Of a stretch of 5,672 nt of DNA, positions 1 through 5,571 are shown piece by piece (the stretch's first letter is position 1; each line of letters begins with the position of its first letter). Below the pieces are notes generated by a model. That model did not search any database and was not told the DNA's origin. It saw only the letters and a list, made by a program, of their open reading frames with translations. The stretch is from the NCBI GenBank assembly GCA_021812735.1, contig JAKAMV010000674.1:1-5672 (forward strand), written 5' to 3'. The position numbers were made by a program, and so were the translations under genes. Source of the DNA: Chloroflexota bacterium (GTDB lineage: Bacteria > Chloroflexota > Limnocylindria > Limnocylindrales > CSP1-4).

Positions 1-570
1 CCGCGATGCCAGTTGCGGCAGCACCTGCTGCGCGAACCGGGCGCAGAACGGGCACTGGTAGTCGGCCCAGTAGGTGAGCTGCACCTGAGCGGTCTTGCTG
101 CCCAGGAGCGGGCCGTCCGACGGCAGACCGGCCAGGGGGTCCGACGCGGCGGGCGACGGCGCCGGGGTGCCCGCCGCGCCGCTCGCGCCCGGGGCTGGCG
201 AGCCCTCCGGGAGGGCGGCCGCAGGCGCGGTCCCGAACGTCGGCGCCGTGACGCGCCCCACGCCGACGCCGGACCCGAAGGCAAGCACCGCGATCAGCGC
301 GACGGTGAGATACAGCGTGACCCGGCCCGGGCCACGGCCGGACAGCGTCCCGGGGCCGTGCGGTGCGCGGGGCGCTAGCGCCTCGTCGTCGAAGTCCCCA
401 TCGGGACCGTCACCCTCCTCCGCACCATCGTCGGCGGCGGCGGGTTCGGTGCCCGCCCAGGGATACGTGCCGAGCCCAGCCGGCGGGAGCGCGGGGGCCG
501 CGGCCGGCGGATCCGGGGTGCCGGGGGAGACGGGGGCGGGGGCGGGGGCGGTCGGGTCGAGGCTGCTCAC
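1..570 (-). CDS. Membrane-anchored DsbA-type thiol:disulfide oxidoreductase, N-terminal part (runs off the left edge)
   Basis: Reading the minus strand from GTG at 570 gives 190 uninterrupted codons to the window edge. Residues 1-83 are rich in Pro, Ala and acidic residues. Residues 84-106 (start VTLYLTVALIAVLAFG) form one hydrophobic helix. A Pro/Ala/Ser linker follows to about 157, then the start of a thioredoxin fold (VQLTYWADYQCPFCARF) with a CxxC site at Cys173-Pro-Phe-Cys176. Aromatic-Asp-Tyr-x-Cys-Pro-[FY]-Cys is the hallmark of DsbA/BdbD-like proteins (thioredoxin_4 family), which form or rearrange disulfides outside the membrane. I infer a cytoplasmic tail, one membrane anchor and an extracytoplasmic catalytic domain. 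The C-terminal part, including the family's cis-proline, lies outside the window. The start is uncertain: an in-frame GTG at 606 is the alternative and neither has a convincing ribosome binding site. Some relatives carry a vitamin K epoxide reductase domain or act as sodium/proton antiporter-linked proteins, so the exact substrate is open. Confidence 0.85.
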   Translation of the reverse strand, partial: MSSLDPTAPAPAPVSPGTPDPPAAAPALPPAGLGTYPWAGTEPAAADDGAEEGDGPDGDFDDEALAPRAPHGPGTLSGRGPGRVTLYLTVALIAVLAFGSGVGVGRVTAPTFGTAPAAALPEGSPAPGASGAAGTPAPSPAASDPLAGLPSDGPLLGSKTAQVQLTYWADYQCPFCARFAQQVLPQLASR

Positions 571-637
571 AGCGCCATGGTGCCCGATCCGAGCCCCGGA
601 CGGCACTCGCGCGCGCAGGTCCGCGCATACTCGGGGG
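571..637. promoter_or_regulatory. Divergent intergenic spacer between the dsbA-like gene and the histidine kinase
   Basis: The two genes point away from each other, so these 67 bases must hold or adjoin both promoters, unless the dsbA-like gene starts at 606 and the spacer is only 31 bases. For the kinase, CATACT at 626-631 matches the sigma-70 -10 consensus at 4 of 6 positions, including the key A2 and T6. It ends six bases before the GTG at 638, the geometry of a leaderless transcript. I see no convincing -35 hexamer. For the minus strand no clear -10 is visible. A weak hairpin can form from 580-584 with 602-606 and 588-591 with 597-600. Confidence 0.4.
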
Positions 638-2302
638 GTGGACGATGCCCCCTCCTCCCTCCCGGGCGCCGACGGCGCCGGCGATCGCGACGACGTGCAG
701 CGGCGCCAGCTTCGCCGGCTGGCCGACGCCCTCGCCTGGTCGCTGGAGCCGCAGGCGGTGGCGGAACAGCTGGTGAGGGCGGCGTGCTCGACGCTCGGCG
801 CCCCCCAGGGCTGGGTCGCCGTGCGGTCCGAGGACGGGCGCGAGGCGGTGATGCTCGCGTGGGTGGGCTACACCGAGGAGGTCATCTCGCGGTGGCGCAG
901 GGTGCCCATCGAACTCGACGTGCCGATGACGGTGGTCATGCGCACCGGCAGCGGCGTGACGCACGTGTCGTCACGCGAGCGGGTCCGGGCGTTTCCGGCC
1001 CTCATGGGCGACGGCCTGCCGGACTACGTGGAGGCCTCGGCCGTGGTGCCGATGGTGTTCGAGGGCGCGACGATCGGCGCGCTCGCGGTCACCTTCGGCG
1101 AGGTGCGGCAGATCGACGCCACCGCCCGCTGGTTTCTCGAGGCGCTCGCGGTGCAGGGGGCCGGGGCCCTTGAGCGCGCCCGCCTGTTCGATGCCGTCCG
1201 TCGCCGCGACGATCGGCTGACGCTGGCGCTCGAGGCGTCGGGCACGTGGATCTGGGAGTGGGACGTCGCATCGAACCACGTGACGTGGACGCCCGAGCCG
1301 CCGGGCTTCGTCGCCGGCGTCGCGGACGGGGCGCCCGCGGGCGACTGGGTGATGACGGTGCTCGAGGAGGACCGGCCACGGGTGCAGGCGGCCCTCGACG
1401 CCTGCGTCCGGGACGGCGGCACCCACGAGGTCGAGTTCCGGGTCGGCCGTCCCGGGGAGCCGCCGCGCTGGCTGGTGGGCATCGGCCGCCTGCTCGCCTC
1501 GCCGCCGGGCCAGGTCGCGCGGGTGATCGGGACCACGCACGACATCACCGAGCGCAAGGAGGCGGAGCTCGAGCGCAACCGGCGGCTCGATGCCGAGCGG
1601 GAGGCCGCCCGCCTGCGCGACGCGTTCATCGGCGTGGTGTCCCACGAGCTGCGGACGCCGATCACGACGATCTTCGGCGGCACCCGGGTGCTGTCGCGGC
1701 GCTGGCGGGAGATGGCGCCGGACGCTCGCGACGCGCTGCTGGCAGACGTCTCCGGCGAGGCGGACCGACTGTTCCGCCTGGTCGAGGACCTGCTGGTCCT
1801 CACCCGGGTGGAGCGCGGGGTGCTCGACGTTGGCGACGAGCCGGTGGCGCTGCGGCCGCTGGTGGAGCGGGTGGTGGCGTCCGAGCGGGTCCGCTCGCCC
1901 GAGGTGGGCTTCGAGGCCCGCATCCCGCCCGACCTGCCGTCGGCGGATGGCGAGGAGACGTACGTGGAGCAGGTGCTCCGGAACCTGCTGGACAACGCCG
2001 CCAAGTACGGGGGCGCAGGCTCGCGGGTGGTGGTGGAGGCGGCCGCCGACGGCGAGACGGTGGTCCTGCGCGTGATGGACGAGGGGCCCGGCGTCAGGGC
2101 GTCCGAGGAGGATCGCCTGTTCGAGCTGTTCTACCGGTCGCCGTCCACGGCGCCCTCGGTGGCGGGCGCCGGGATCGGCCTGTTCGTGTGCCGCCAGCTC
2201 GCCCTGGCGATGGGCGGCTCGATCCGCGCTCGCAACCGACCCGGGGGCGGCGCAAGCTTCGAGCTGGCCCTGCGCCGGGCGGCAGACGACGGAGACGCCT
2301 GA
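638..2302 (+). CDS. Soluble GAF-PAS sensor histidine kinase
   Basis: A 554-residue protein beginning at GTG 638. The order is a GAF-like domain (about 36-185), a PAS domain (about 192-308, ending in the typical GTTHDITERK), a short charged helix, HisKA (about 328-393) and HATPase_c (about 405-547). The H-box SHELRTP places the phospho-accepting residue at His336. The N-box is at 449-456 (Asn449, Asn453), the G1 box DEGPG at 481-485, the F-box at 495-499 and the G2 box GAGIG at 510-514. All catalytic elements are present, so an active kinase is expected. There is no signal peptide or membrane segment, so it should sense a cytoplasmic cue; the ligand cannot be read from the sequence, and I see no obvious haem or bilin signature. 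The frame stays open upstream to about 95, but that part only mirrors the opposite-strand dsbA-like gene and has no good start. No receiver domain or response regulator is present in the window, so the partner is unknown. Confidence 0.92.
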   Translation: MDDAPSSLPGADGAGDRDDVQRRQLRRLADALAWSLEPQAVAEQLVRAACSTLGAPQGWVAVRSEDGREAVMLAWVGYTEEVISRWRRVPIELDVPMTVVMRTGSGVTHVSSRERVRAFPALMGDGLPDYVEASAVVPMVFEGATIGALAVTFGEVRQIDATARWFLEALAVQGAGALERARLFDAVRRRDDRLTLALEASGTWIWEWDVASNHVTWTPEPPGFVAGVADGAPAGDWVMTVLEEDRPRVQAALDACVRDGGTHEVEFRVGRPGEPPRWLVGIGRLLASPPGQVARVIGTTHDITERKEAELERNRRLDAEREAARLRDAFIGVVSHELRTPITTIFGGTRVLSRRWREMAPDARDALLADVSGEADRLFRLVEDLLVLTRVERGVLDVGDEPVALRPLVERVVASERVRSPEVGFEARIPPDLPSADGEETYVEQVLRNLLDNAAKYGGAGSRVVVEAAADGETVVLRVMDEGPGVRASEEDRLFELFYRSPSTAPSVAGAGIGLFVCRQLALAMGGSIRARNRPGGGASFELALRRAADDGDA

Positions 2303-2328
2303 GTGCGACGCCTCGGGGTGCGGCCGGG

Positions 2329-2383
2329 CCTGCCCAAGGGCCAGCCCGAGACGGCGCTGACCGGGCGCTGGCCATCGGGCAGG
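2329..2383 (+). terminator. Long imperfect hairpin after the kinase gene (terminator-like, no T tract)
   Basis: CCTGCCC (2329-2335) pairs perfectly with GGGCAGG (2377-2383). After a 3 x 3 internal loop, GGCCAGC (2339-2345) pairs with GCTGGCC (2367-2373). After a two-base bulge, CCG (2346-2348) pairs with CGG (2362-2364), leaving a 13-base loop. The hairpin starts 27 bases after the kinase stop and sits before the likely pnt promoter. That suits an end of the kinase transcript. No run of T follows, so it would be a non-canonical terminator of the type common in high-GC bacteria. It could also be an mRNA-stabilising stem or part of a regulatory region. Confidence 0.45.
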
Positions 2384-2421
2384 ATGGGCCATTCGGCACA
2401 GGTTTTCTATGCCATCCGGTA
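2371..2421 (+). promoter_or_regulatory. Three copies of an 11-base motif GCCATnnGGnA upstream of pntAA (candidate operator)
   Basis: GCCATCGGGCA (2371-2381), GCCATTCGGCA (2388-2398) and GCCATCCGGTA (2411-2421) agree at 8 of 11 positions in all three copies. They lie in direct orientation with start-to-start distances of 17 and 23 bases. The third copy touches the likely -10 element and the second covers the -35 region, which is where a repressor or activator of the pnt operon would bind. The first copy overlaps the 3' arm of the hairpin, so part of the similarity could be incidental. No known regulator is recognised. Confidence 0.35.
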
Positions 2422-2425
2422 CACT
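2420..2425 (+). promoter_or_regulatory. Likely -10 element of the pnt operon promoter
   Basis: TACACT matches TATAAT at 4 of 6 positions and fits the TAnnnT form common in high-GC bacteria. It lies in the least GC-rich part of the gap and would give a transcript start near 2432 and a leader of about 40 bases before pntAA. The -35 region is poorly conserved; GGCACA at 2395-2400 with a 19-base spacer is the closest fit I can see. Confidence 0.4.
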
Positions 2426-2458
2426 TCGCCCGTCCCTCCCAACCAACGTGCCCAATTT

Positions 2459-2468
2459 GGACGGTGAT
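2459..2468 (+). promoter_or_regulatory. Ribosome binding site that decides the pntAA start
   Basis: GGACGGTGAT differs by one inserted base from the ideal GGAGGTGAT. It ends four bases before ATG 2473. Two other in-frame starts, GTG 2464 and ATG 2467, lie inside this site and would have no usable Shine-Dalgarno sequence, so ATG 2473 is preferred. That choice also gives the usual family N-terminus MKVGVAKE. Confidence 0.6.
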
Positions 2469-2472
2469 GCCC

Positions 2473-3624
2473 ATGAAGGTCGGCGTCGCCAAGGAGACCG
2501 CTGCCGGGGAACGGCGCGTCGCCTTGGTGCCCGAGGCGCTCGGCAAGCTGACGGCTGCCGGGCTTGAGGTGCTCGTCGAGGCTGGCGCCGGCGACGGCGC
2601 CATGATCCCCGACCAGGCGTTCCGGGATGCCGGCGCGACGGTCGTGGCCACCGACGAGCTCTGTGCCCAGAGCGACGTGATCCTGCGGGTCCAGAAGCCC
2701 GCGGGCGCCGAGATCGCCCGGCTGCGGAGCGGGCAGGCCCTCGTGGGGCTGCTGTCGCCGCTGCTCGATCCGGCGCTGATGCAGACGCTCGCCGAGGCCG
2801 GCGTCACCGCCATCAGCCTCGACGCGATCCCGCGGACCCTCTCCCGAGCCCAGACGATGGACGCGCTCTCGTCGCAGGCCAACGTCGGCGGGTACAAGGC
2901 CGTCCTCGTCGCCGCCAACGCGTACGGGCGCTACTTCCCGCTGCTGACGACCGCCGCCGGCACCGCGAAGCCCGCCAACGTGCTCATCCTCGGCATCGGC
3001 GTGGCCGGCCTCCAGGCCATCGGGACCGCCCGCCGCCTCGGCGCGGTGGTGGCGGCGTACGACGTGCGGCCGGAGACGGCCGAGCAGGCGGAAAGCCTGG
3101 GCGCCAAGTTCGTCAGGCTCCGGACCGCGATCGATGCCACCGGGTCCGGCGGCTATGCCCGCGCGCTGACGCCCGAGGAGCAGGCGGCCCAGCAGGCGGA
3201 GCTCAACGAGGTCATCGGCAACCAGGACGTGGTGATCACCACCGCGCAGGTGCCGGGCCGCAAGCCGCCGGTGCTGGTCACGGCGGCCGCGGTCGCCAAC
3301 ATGCGGCCCGGCTCGGTGATCGTGGACATGGCCGCCAGTGCGCTCGGCGGCAACTGCGAGCTGTCGCGGCCAGGCGAGACGGTGGTCACCGCGAACGGCG
3401 TCACCGTCATCTCGCCGGAGAACCTCCCGGCGTCGATGCCCGCCTCGTCGTCGCAGTTCTACGCCCGGAACATCTCCGCGCTGCTGCTCGGAATGGTCAA
3501 GGGGGGCGCGCTGGCGCTCGACTTCGACGATGAGGTCACCCGGGCCACCGTGATCACGCACGGCGGCAAGGTCACCTCGGACGCGGTGGCCAAGCTCCTG
3601 GCGCCCGCCGGAGGCAACGCATGA
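2473..3624 (+). CDS. pntAA: NAD(P)+ transhydrogenase, alpha-1 subunit (NAD(H)-binding dI component)
   Basis: A 383-residue soluble protein, full length for the split-type alpha-1 subunit. Its N-terminal half resembles alanine dehydrogenase (MKVGVAKETAAGERRVALVP). A Rossmann core carries GIGVAG at 174-179 and the acidic residue Asp197 in YDVRP, expected to hold the NAD ribose. The loop SRAQTMDALSSQANVGGY (124-141) matches the family's RQD loop, with Gln127 and Asp130 in the expected places. Tyr228 in GGYARAL corresponds to the mobile loop that closes over the nucleotide. The protein binds NAD(H) on the cytoplasmic side and passes hydride to NADP+ bound by PntB. Alanine dehydrogenase is the main alternative, but the pntAB and pntB genes directly downstream settle the identity. 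The stop overlaps the pntAB start in ATGA. The open frame reaches far upstream to 1246, but only as a shadow of the kinase gene. Confidence 0.96.
   Translation: MKVGVAKETAAGERRVALVPEALGKLTAAGLEVLVEAGAGDGAMIPDQAFRDAGATVVATDELCAQSDVILRVQKPAGAEIARLRSGQALVGLLSPLLDPALMQTLAEAGVTAISLDAIPRTLSRAQTMDALSSQANVGGYKAVLVAANAYGRYFPLLTTAAGTAKPANVLILGIGVAGLQAIGTARRLGAVVAAYDVRPETAEQAESLGAKFVRLRTAIDATGSGGYARALTPEEQAAQQAELNEVIGNQDVVITTAQVPGRKPPVLVTAAAVANMRPGSVIVDMAASALGGNCELSRPGETVVTANGVTVISPENLPASMPASSSQFYARNISALLLGMVKGGALALDFDDEVTRATVITHGGKVTSDAVAKLLAPAGGNA
3610..3614 (+). promoter_or_regulatory. Ribosome binding site of pntAB
   Basis: GGAGG sits six bases before ATG 3621, inside the last codons of pntAA. It supports independent initiation at the overlapping start. 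Confidence 0.75.
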
Positions 3625-3950
3625 ACGGCAGCCAGCTGACCATCGACCTCGCGTTCACGATCTTCGTGCTCGCGATCCTGACCGGGTTCGCGGTGATCTC
3701 CAAGGTGCCCGCGACGCTGCACACCCCGCTGATGTCGGGCGCCAACTCCATCCACGGCATCGTGCTCGTGGGCGCCATGATCATCGCGGTCAGCGCCAAC
3801 GACCCGGTCACGTACCTCGTGTCGTTCCTGGCCGTGGCGTTCGCCTCGCTCAACGTGGTGGGTGGCTATGTCGTGACCGACCGGATGCTCCAGATGTTCA
3901 GGCGCAAGCCCGCCGCGCCCAAGGCCGCGTCCGCGGAGGGCAGGTCGTGA
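3621..3950 (+). CDS. pntAB: NAD(P)+ transhydrogenase, alpha-2 subunit (membrane component)
   Basis: A 109-residue membrane protein with three hydrophobic helices at about 7-27, 44-60 and 63-83, as expected for the separate PntAB subunit of the Rhodospirillum rubrum type. The family signature KVPATLHTPLMSGANSIHGI occupies 28-47 and a second conserved segment, NVVGGYVVTDRMLQMF, occupies 78-93. The C-terminus is a short basic and Ala-rich tail. Together with PntB it forms the proton-conducting dII domain: three helices here plus nine in PntB give the usual twelve of this three-subunit form. The ATG at 3621 overlaps the pntAA stop in ATGA, and its own TGA overlaps the GTG of pntB, so translation of the three genes is probably coupled. 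Confidence 0.95.
   Translation: MNGSQLTIDLAFTIFVLAILTGFAVISKVPATLHTPLMSGANSIHGIVLVGAMIIAVSANDPVTYLVSFLAVAFASLNVVGGYVVTDRMLQMFRRKPAAPKAASAEGRS
3935..3939 (+). promoter_or_regulatory. Ribosome binding site of pntB, supporting a GTG start
   Basis: GGAGG lies seven bases before GTG 3947, near the 3' end of pntAB. It supports the GTG start rather than a later ATG. Confidence 0.75.
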
Positions 3951-5383
3951 CCGTCAGCGCCACAACCTTCGACCAGATCATCCGGCTCATCTGGCTCGGC
4001 GGCGCCACCGCGTTCGTCCTGGGCCTCGTCCAGATGAACTCGCCCGCCACGGCGCGCAACGGCAACCTCCTGTCGGCGGGAGGCATGGCGCTGGCGATCG
4101 CCGCCTCCGCCGTGTGGCTGCTGGTGCTCCCGCCGTCGGGATCGTTCAACCCGGTCGGCTGGGTGGTCATCCTGCTCGGCATCGCCGTGGGCGGCGGCTA
4201 CGGCCTGTACTCCGCGCGGACCGTCAAGATGACCGCGATGCCTCAGTTGGTGTCGCTGTTCAACGCGGTCGGCGGCGGCGCGGCGGCGCTGATCGCCATC
4301 AGCGAGTACATGGGCCATGTGAGCGCCGGCGTCGCGCCAGGCCTCCAGGACAACATGGCGACGGTGCTCGACGTGGTCATCGGCTCGGTGACGTTCACCG
4401 GCTCGCTGATCGCGTCCGGCAAGCTCATGGGCCTGCGGATCACGCCGTCCAAGCCGGTACGGGTGCCGGGCGGCCAGGCTCTGACCGGCCTGCTCACGGC
4501 CGTCGCTGTCGCCGGCGCGCTCTACATCTGGTTCGGCAACGTCAGCCTGCCCGTGCTGGCGGCCGTCCTGGTGGCGGCGCTCCTGTTCGGCGTGACCATG
4601 ACGCTGCCGATCGGCGGCGCCGACATGCCCGTCGTCATCAGCCTGCTCAACTCGTTCACCGGCACTGCGGTGGCGATGGCGGGTTTCGTGCTCAACAACC
4701 CGCTCCTCATCATCGCCGGCGCCCTCGTCGGCGCCTCGGGCGCGATCCTCACCAAGCTGATGGCCGATGCCATGAACCGCTCGGTCCTGAACATCATGGT
4801 CGGCGGTTTCGGCGGGGGCGACGGCGCGGTAGCCGCGGTCGGCGGCGCGGGCGGCTCTGTCCGCGAGGTCTCGATGGACGACGCCGCGATCCAGCTCGCC
4901 TACGCCTCCGAGGTGATCATCGTCCCCGGCTACGGCCTGGCCGTGGCGCAGGCGCAGCACGCCGTCCGGGAACTGGCCGAGGTTCTGGAGGCCAGGGGCG
5001 TGGACGTGAAGTACGCGATCCACCCGGTGGCGGGCCGCATGCCGGGGCACATGAACGTGCTCCTCGCCGAGGCCAACGTCCCGTACACGCAGCTGCGCGA
5101 GATGGAGGACGTCAACCCGGAGTTCGATCGCTGCGACGTGGCGCTCGTGGTCGGGGCGAACGACGTCACCAACCCGGCGGCGCGACGGCCCGGCTCGCCG
5201 GTCTCGGGCATGCCGATCCTCGACGTGGATCACGCGAAGAACATCATCGTGATGAAGCGCTCGATGGGCCGAGGCTACGCGGGCATCGACAACGAGCTCT
5301 ACGCGAACCCCAAGACGGGGATGCTGTTCGCAGATGCGAAGGCCGGCCTCGCCGAACTGGTGGCGGCGGTGAAGTCCCTGTAG
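3947..5383 (+). CDS. pntB: NAD(P)+ transhydrogenase, beta subunit (proton channel and NADP(H)-binding dIII)
   Basis: A 478-residue protein of normal family length. Nine hydrophobic helices can be placed at roughly 11-29, 42-62, 69-89, 100-120, 139-159, 178-196, 199-219, 229-249 and 252-272. A Gly-rich linker (about 286-304) leads to the soluble dIII domain. dIII carries the inverted nucleotide fingerprint GYGLAVAQAQ (328-337), HPVAGRMPGHMNVLLAEA (359-376), GANDVTNP (403-410) and MKRSMGRGYAG (436-446), whose Lys437/Arg438 are expected to contact the NADP 2'-phosphate. Conserved channel residues Asp226 (GADMPVV) and Asn235 (SLLNSFTG) are present. The position matching the Escherichia coli channel histidine 91 is Asn106 (LFNAVGGG). 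The GTG start overlaps the pntAB stop in GTGA and has a good ribosome binding site. The protein completes the enzyme that uses the proton gradient to make NADPH from NADH. Confidence 0.97.
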   Translation: MTVSATTFDQIIRLIWLGGATAFVLGLVQMNSPATARNGNLLSAGGMALAIAASAVWLLVLPPSGSFNPVGWVVILLGIAVGGGYGLYSARTVKMTAMPQLVSLFNAVGGGAAALIAISEYMGHVSAGVAPGLQDNMATVLDVVIGSVTFTGSLIASGKLMGLRITPSKPVRVPGGQALTGLLTAVAVAGALYIWFGNVSLPVLAAVLVAALLFGVTMTLPIGGADMPVVISLLNSFTGTAVAMAGFVLNNPLLIIAGALVGASGAILTKLMADAMNRSVLNIMVGGFGGGDGAVAAVGGAGGSVREVSMDDAAIQLAYASEVIIVPGYGLAVAQAQHAVRELAEVLEARGVDVKYAIHPVAGRMPGHMNVLLAEANVPYTQLREMEDVNPEFDRCDVALVVGANDVTNPAARRPGSPVSGMPILDVDHAKNIIVMKRSMGRGYAGIDNELYANPKTGMLFADAKAGLAELVAAVKSL

Positions 5384-5402
5384 CGCGACCCTCGCCCGCG
5401 CT

Positions 5403-5436
5403 GGCGGCCCCGTGGGCATCCTGTCCCGGGGCCGTC
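5403..5436 (+). terminator. Hairpin after pntB, probable operon terminator
   Basis: CGGCCCCG (5405-5412) pairs perfectly with CGGGGCCG (5427-5434) across a 14-base loop. A G-T and a G-C pair at the base can extend it to 5403-5436. It begins 20 bases after the pntB stop. There is no T run downstream, so it is a strong stem without the classical tail, common for intrinsic-like terminators in GC-rich genomes. Confidence 0.5.
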
Positions 5437-5452
5437 GCGATTCCAGGCGACC

Positions 5453-5556
5453 TCGCTCCCGCCTCGCCGGGCGTTGCTCCCGCCTCGCCGGGTGTCGCTC
5501 CCGCCTCGCCGGGCCTCGCTCCGCCTCGCCAGGCGTCGCTCCCGCCTCGCCGGGCC
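5453..5556. repeat. Tandem repeat: five copies of a 21-base unit
   Basis: Copies run 5453-5473, 5474-5494, 5495-5515, 5516-5535 and 5536-5556. The consensus is TCGCTCCCGCCTCGCCGGG followed by CG, TG or CC. Copy 2 begins TTG instead of TCG, and copy 4 has lost one C and has A for G, so it is 20 bases. A partial sixth copy begins at 5557. Within a unit CCCG can pair with CGGG over a six-base loop, so each unit can form a small hairpin. The array lies between the pntB terminator and the right edge and contains no spacers, so it is not a CRISPR. I do not recognise it as a known repeat family. Confidence 0.85.
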
Positions 5557-5571
5557 TCGCCGCCAGAGCCC

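Noticed and set aside
567..578. Three-codon minus-strand ORF (Met-Ala-Leu-stop) overlapping the GTG start of the dsbA-like gene
   Set aside because: A GTGA overlap could suggest a coupled leader peptide, but an ORF of this size arises readily by chance and the dsbA-like start itself is uncertain.
95..637. Upstream open extension of the kinase frame on the plus strand
   Set aside because: It lies exactly opposite the DsbA-type gene, has low-complexity Ser/Pro/Gly/Ala content with no domain, and lacks a credible start. The kinase domains begin well after GTG 638.
971..2455. 494-codon minus-strand open frame opposite the kinase
   Set aside because: Its composition is Arg/His/Gly/Pro-rich with no recognisable domain. 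This is the usual antisense shadow of a GC-rich gene, and the plus-strand frame encodes a complete kinase.
1246..2472. Long open frame running into pntAA that would make a 792-residue fusion
   Set aside because: The extra part overlaps the kinase in another frame and is a Gly/Arg/Ala-rich shadow. pntAA has a clear start with a ribosome binding site at 2473.
2407..3561. 384-codon minus-strand open frame opposite pntAA
   Set aside because: Same kind of shadow: no domain and a biased composition, opposite a clearly functional gene.
3866..5419. 517-codon minus-strand open frame opposite pntB
   Set aside because: It is a His/Arg/Asp-rich antisense shadow that also crosses the probable operon terminator. 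pntB on the other strand is full length and certain.
5453..5556. CRISPR array
   Set aside because: The 21-base units abut directly with no unique spacers, and no cas gene is present.
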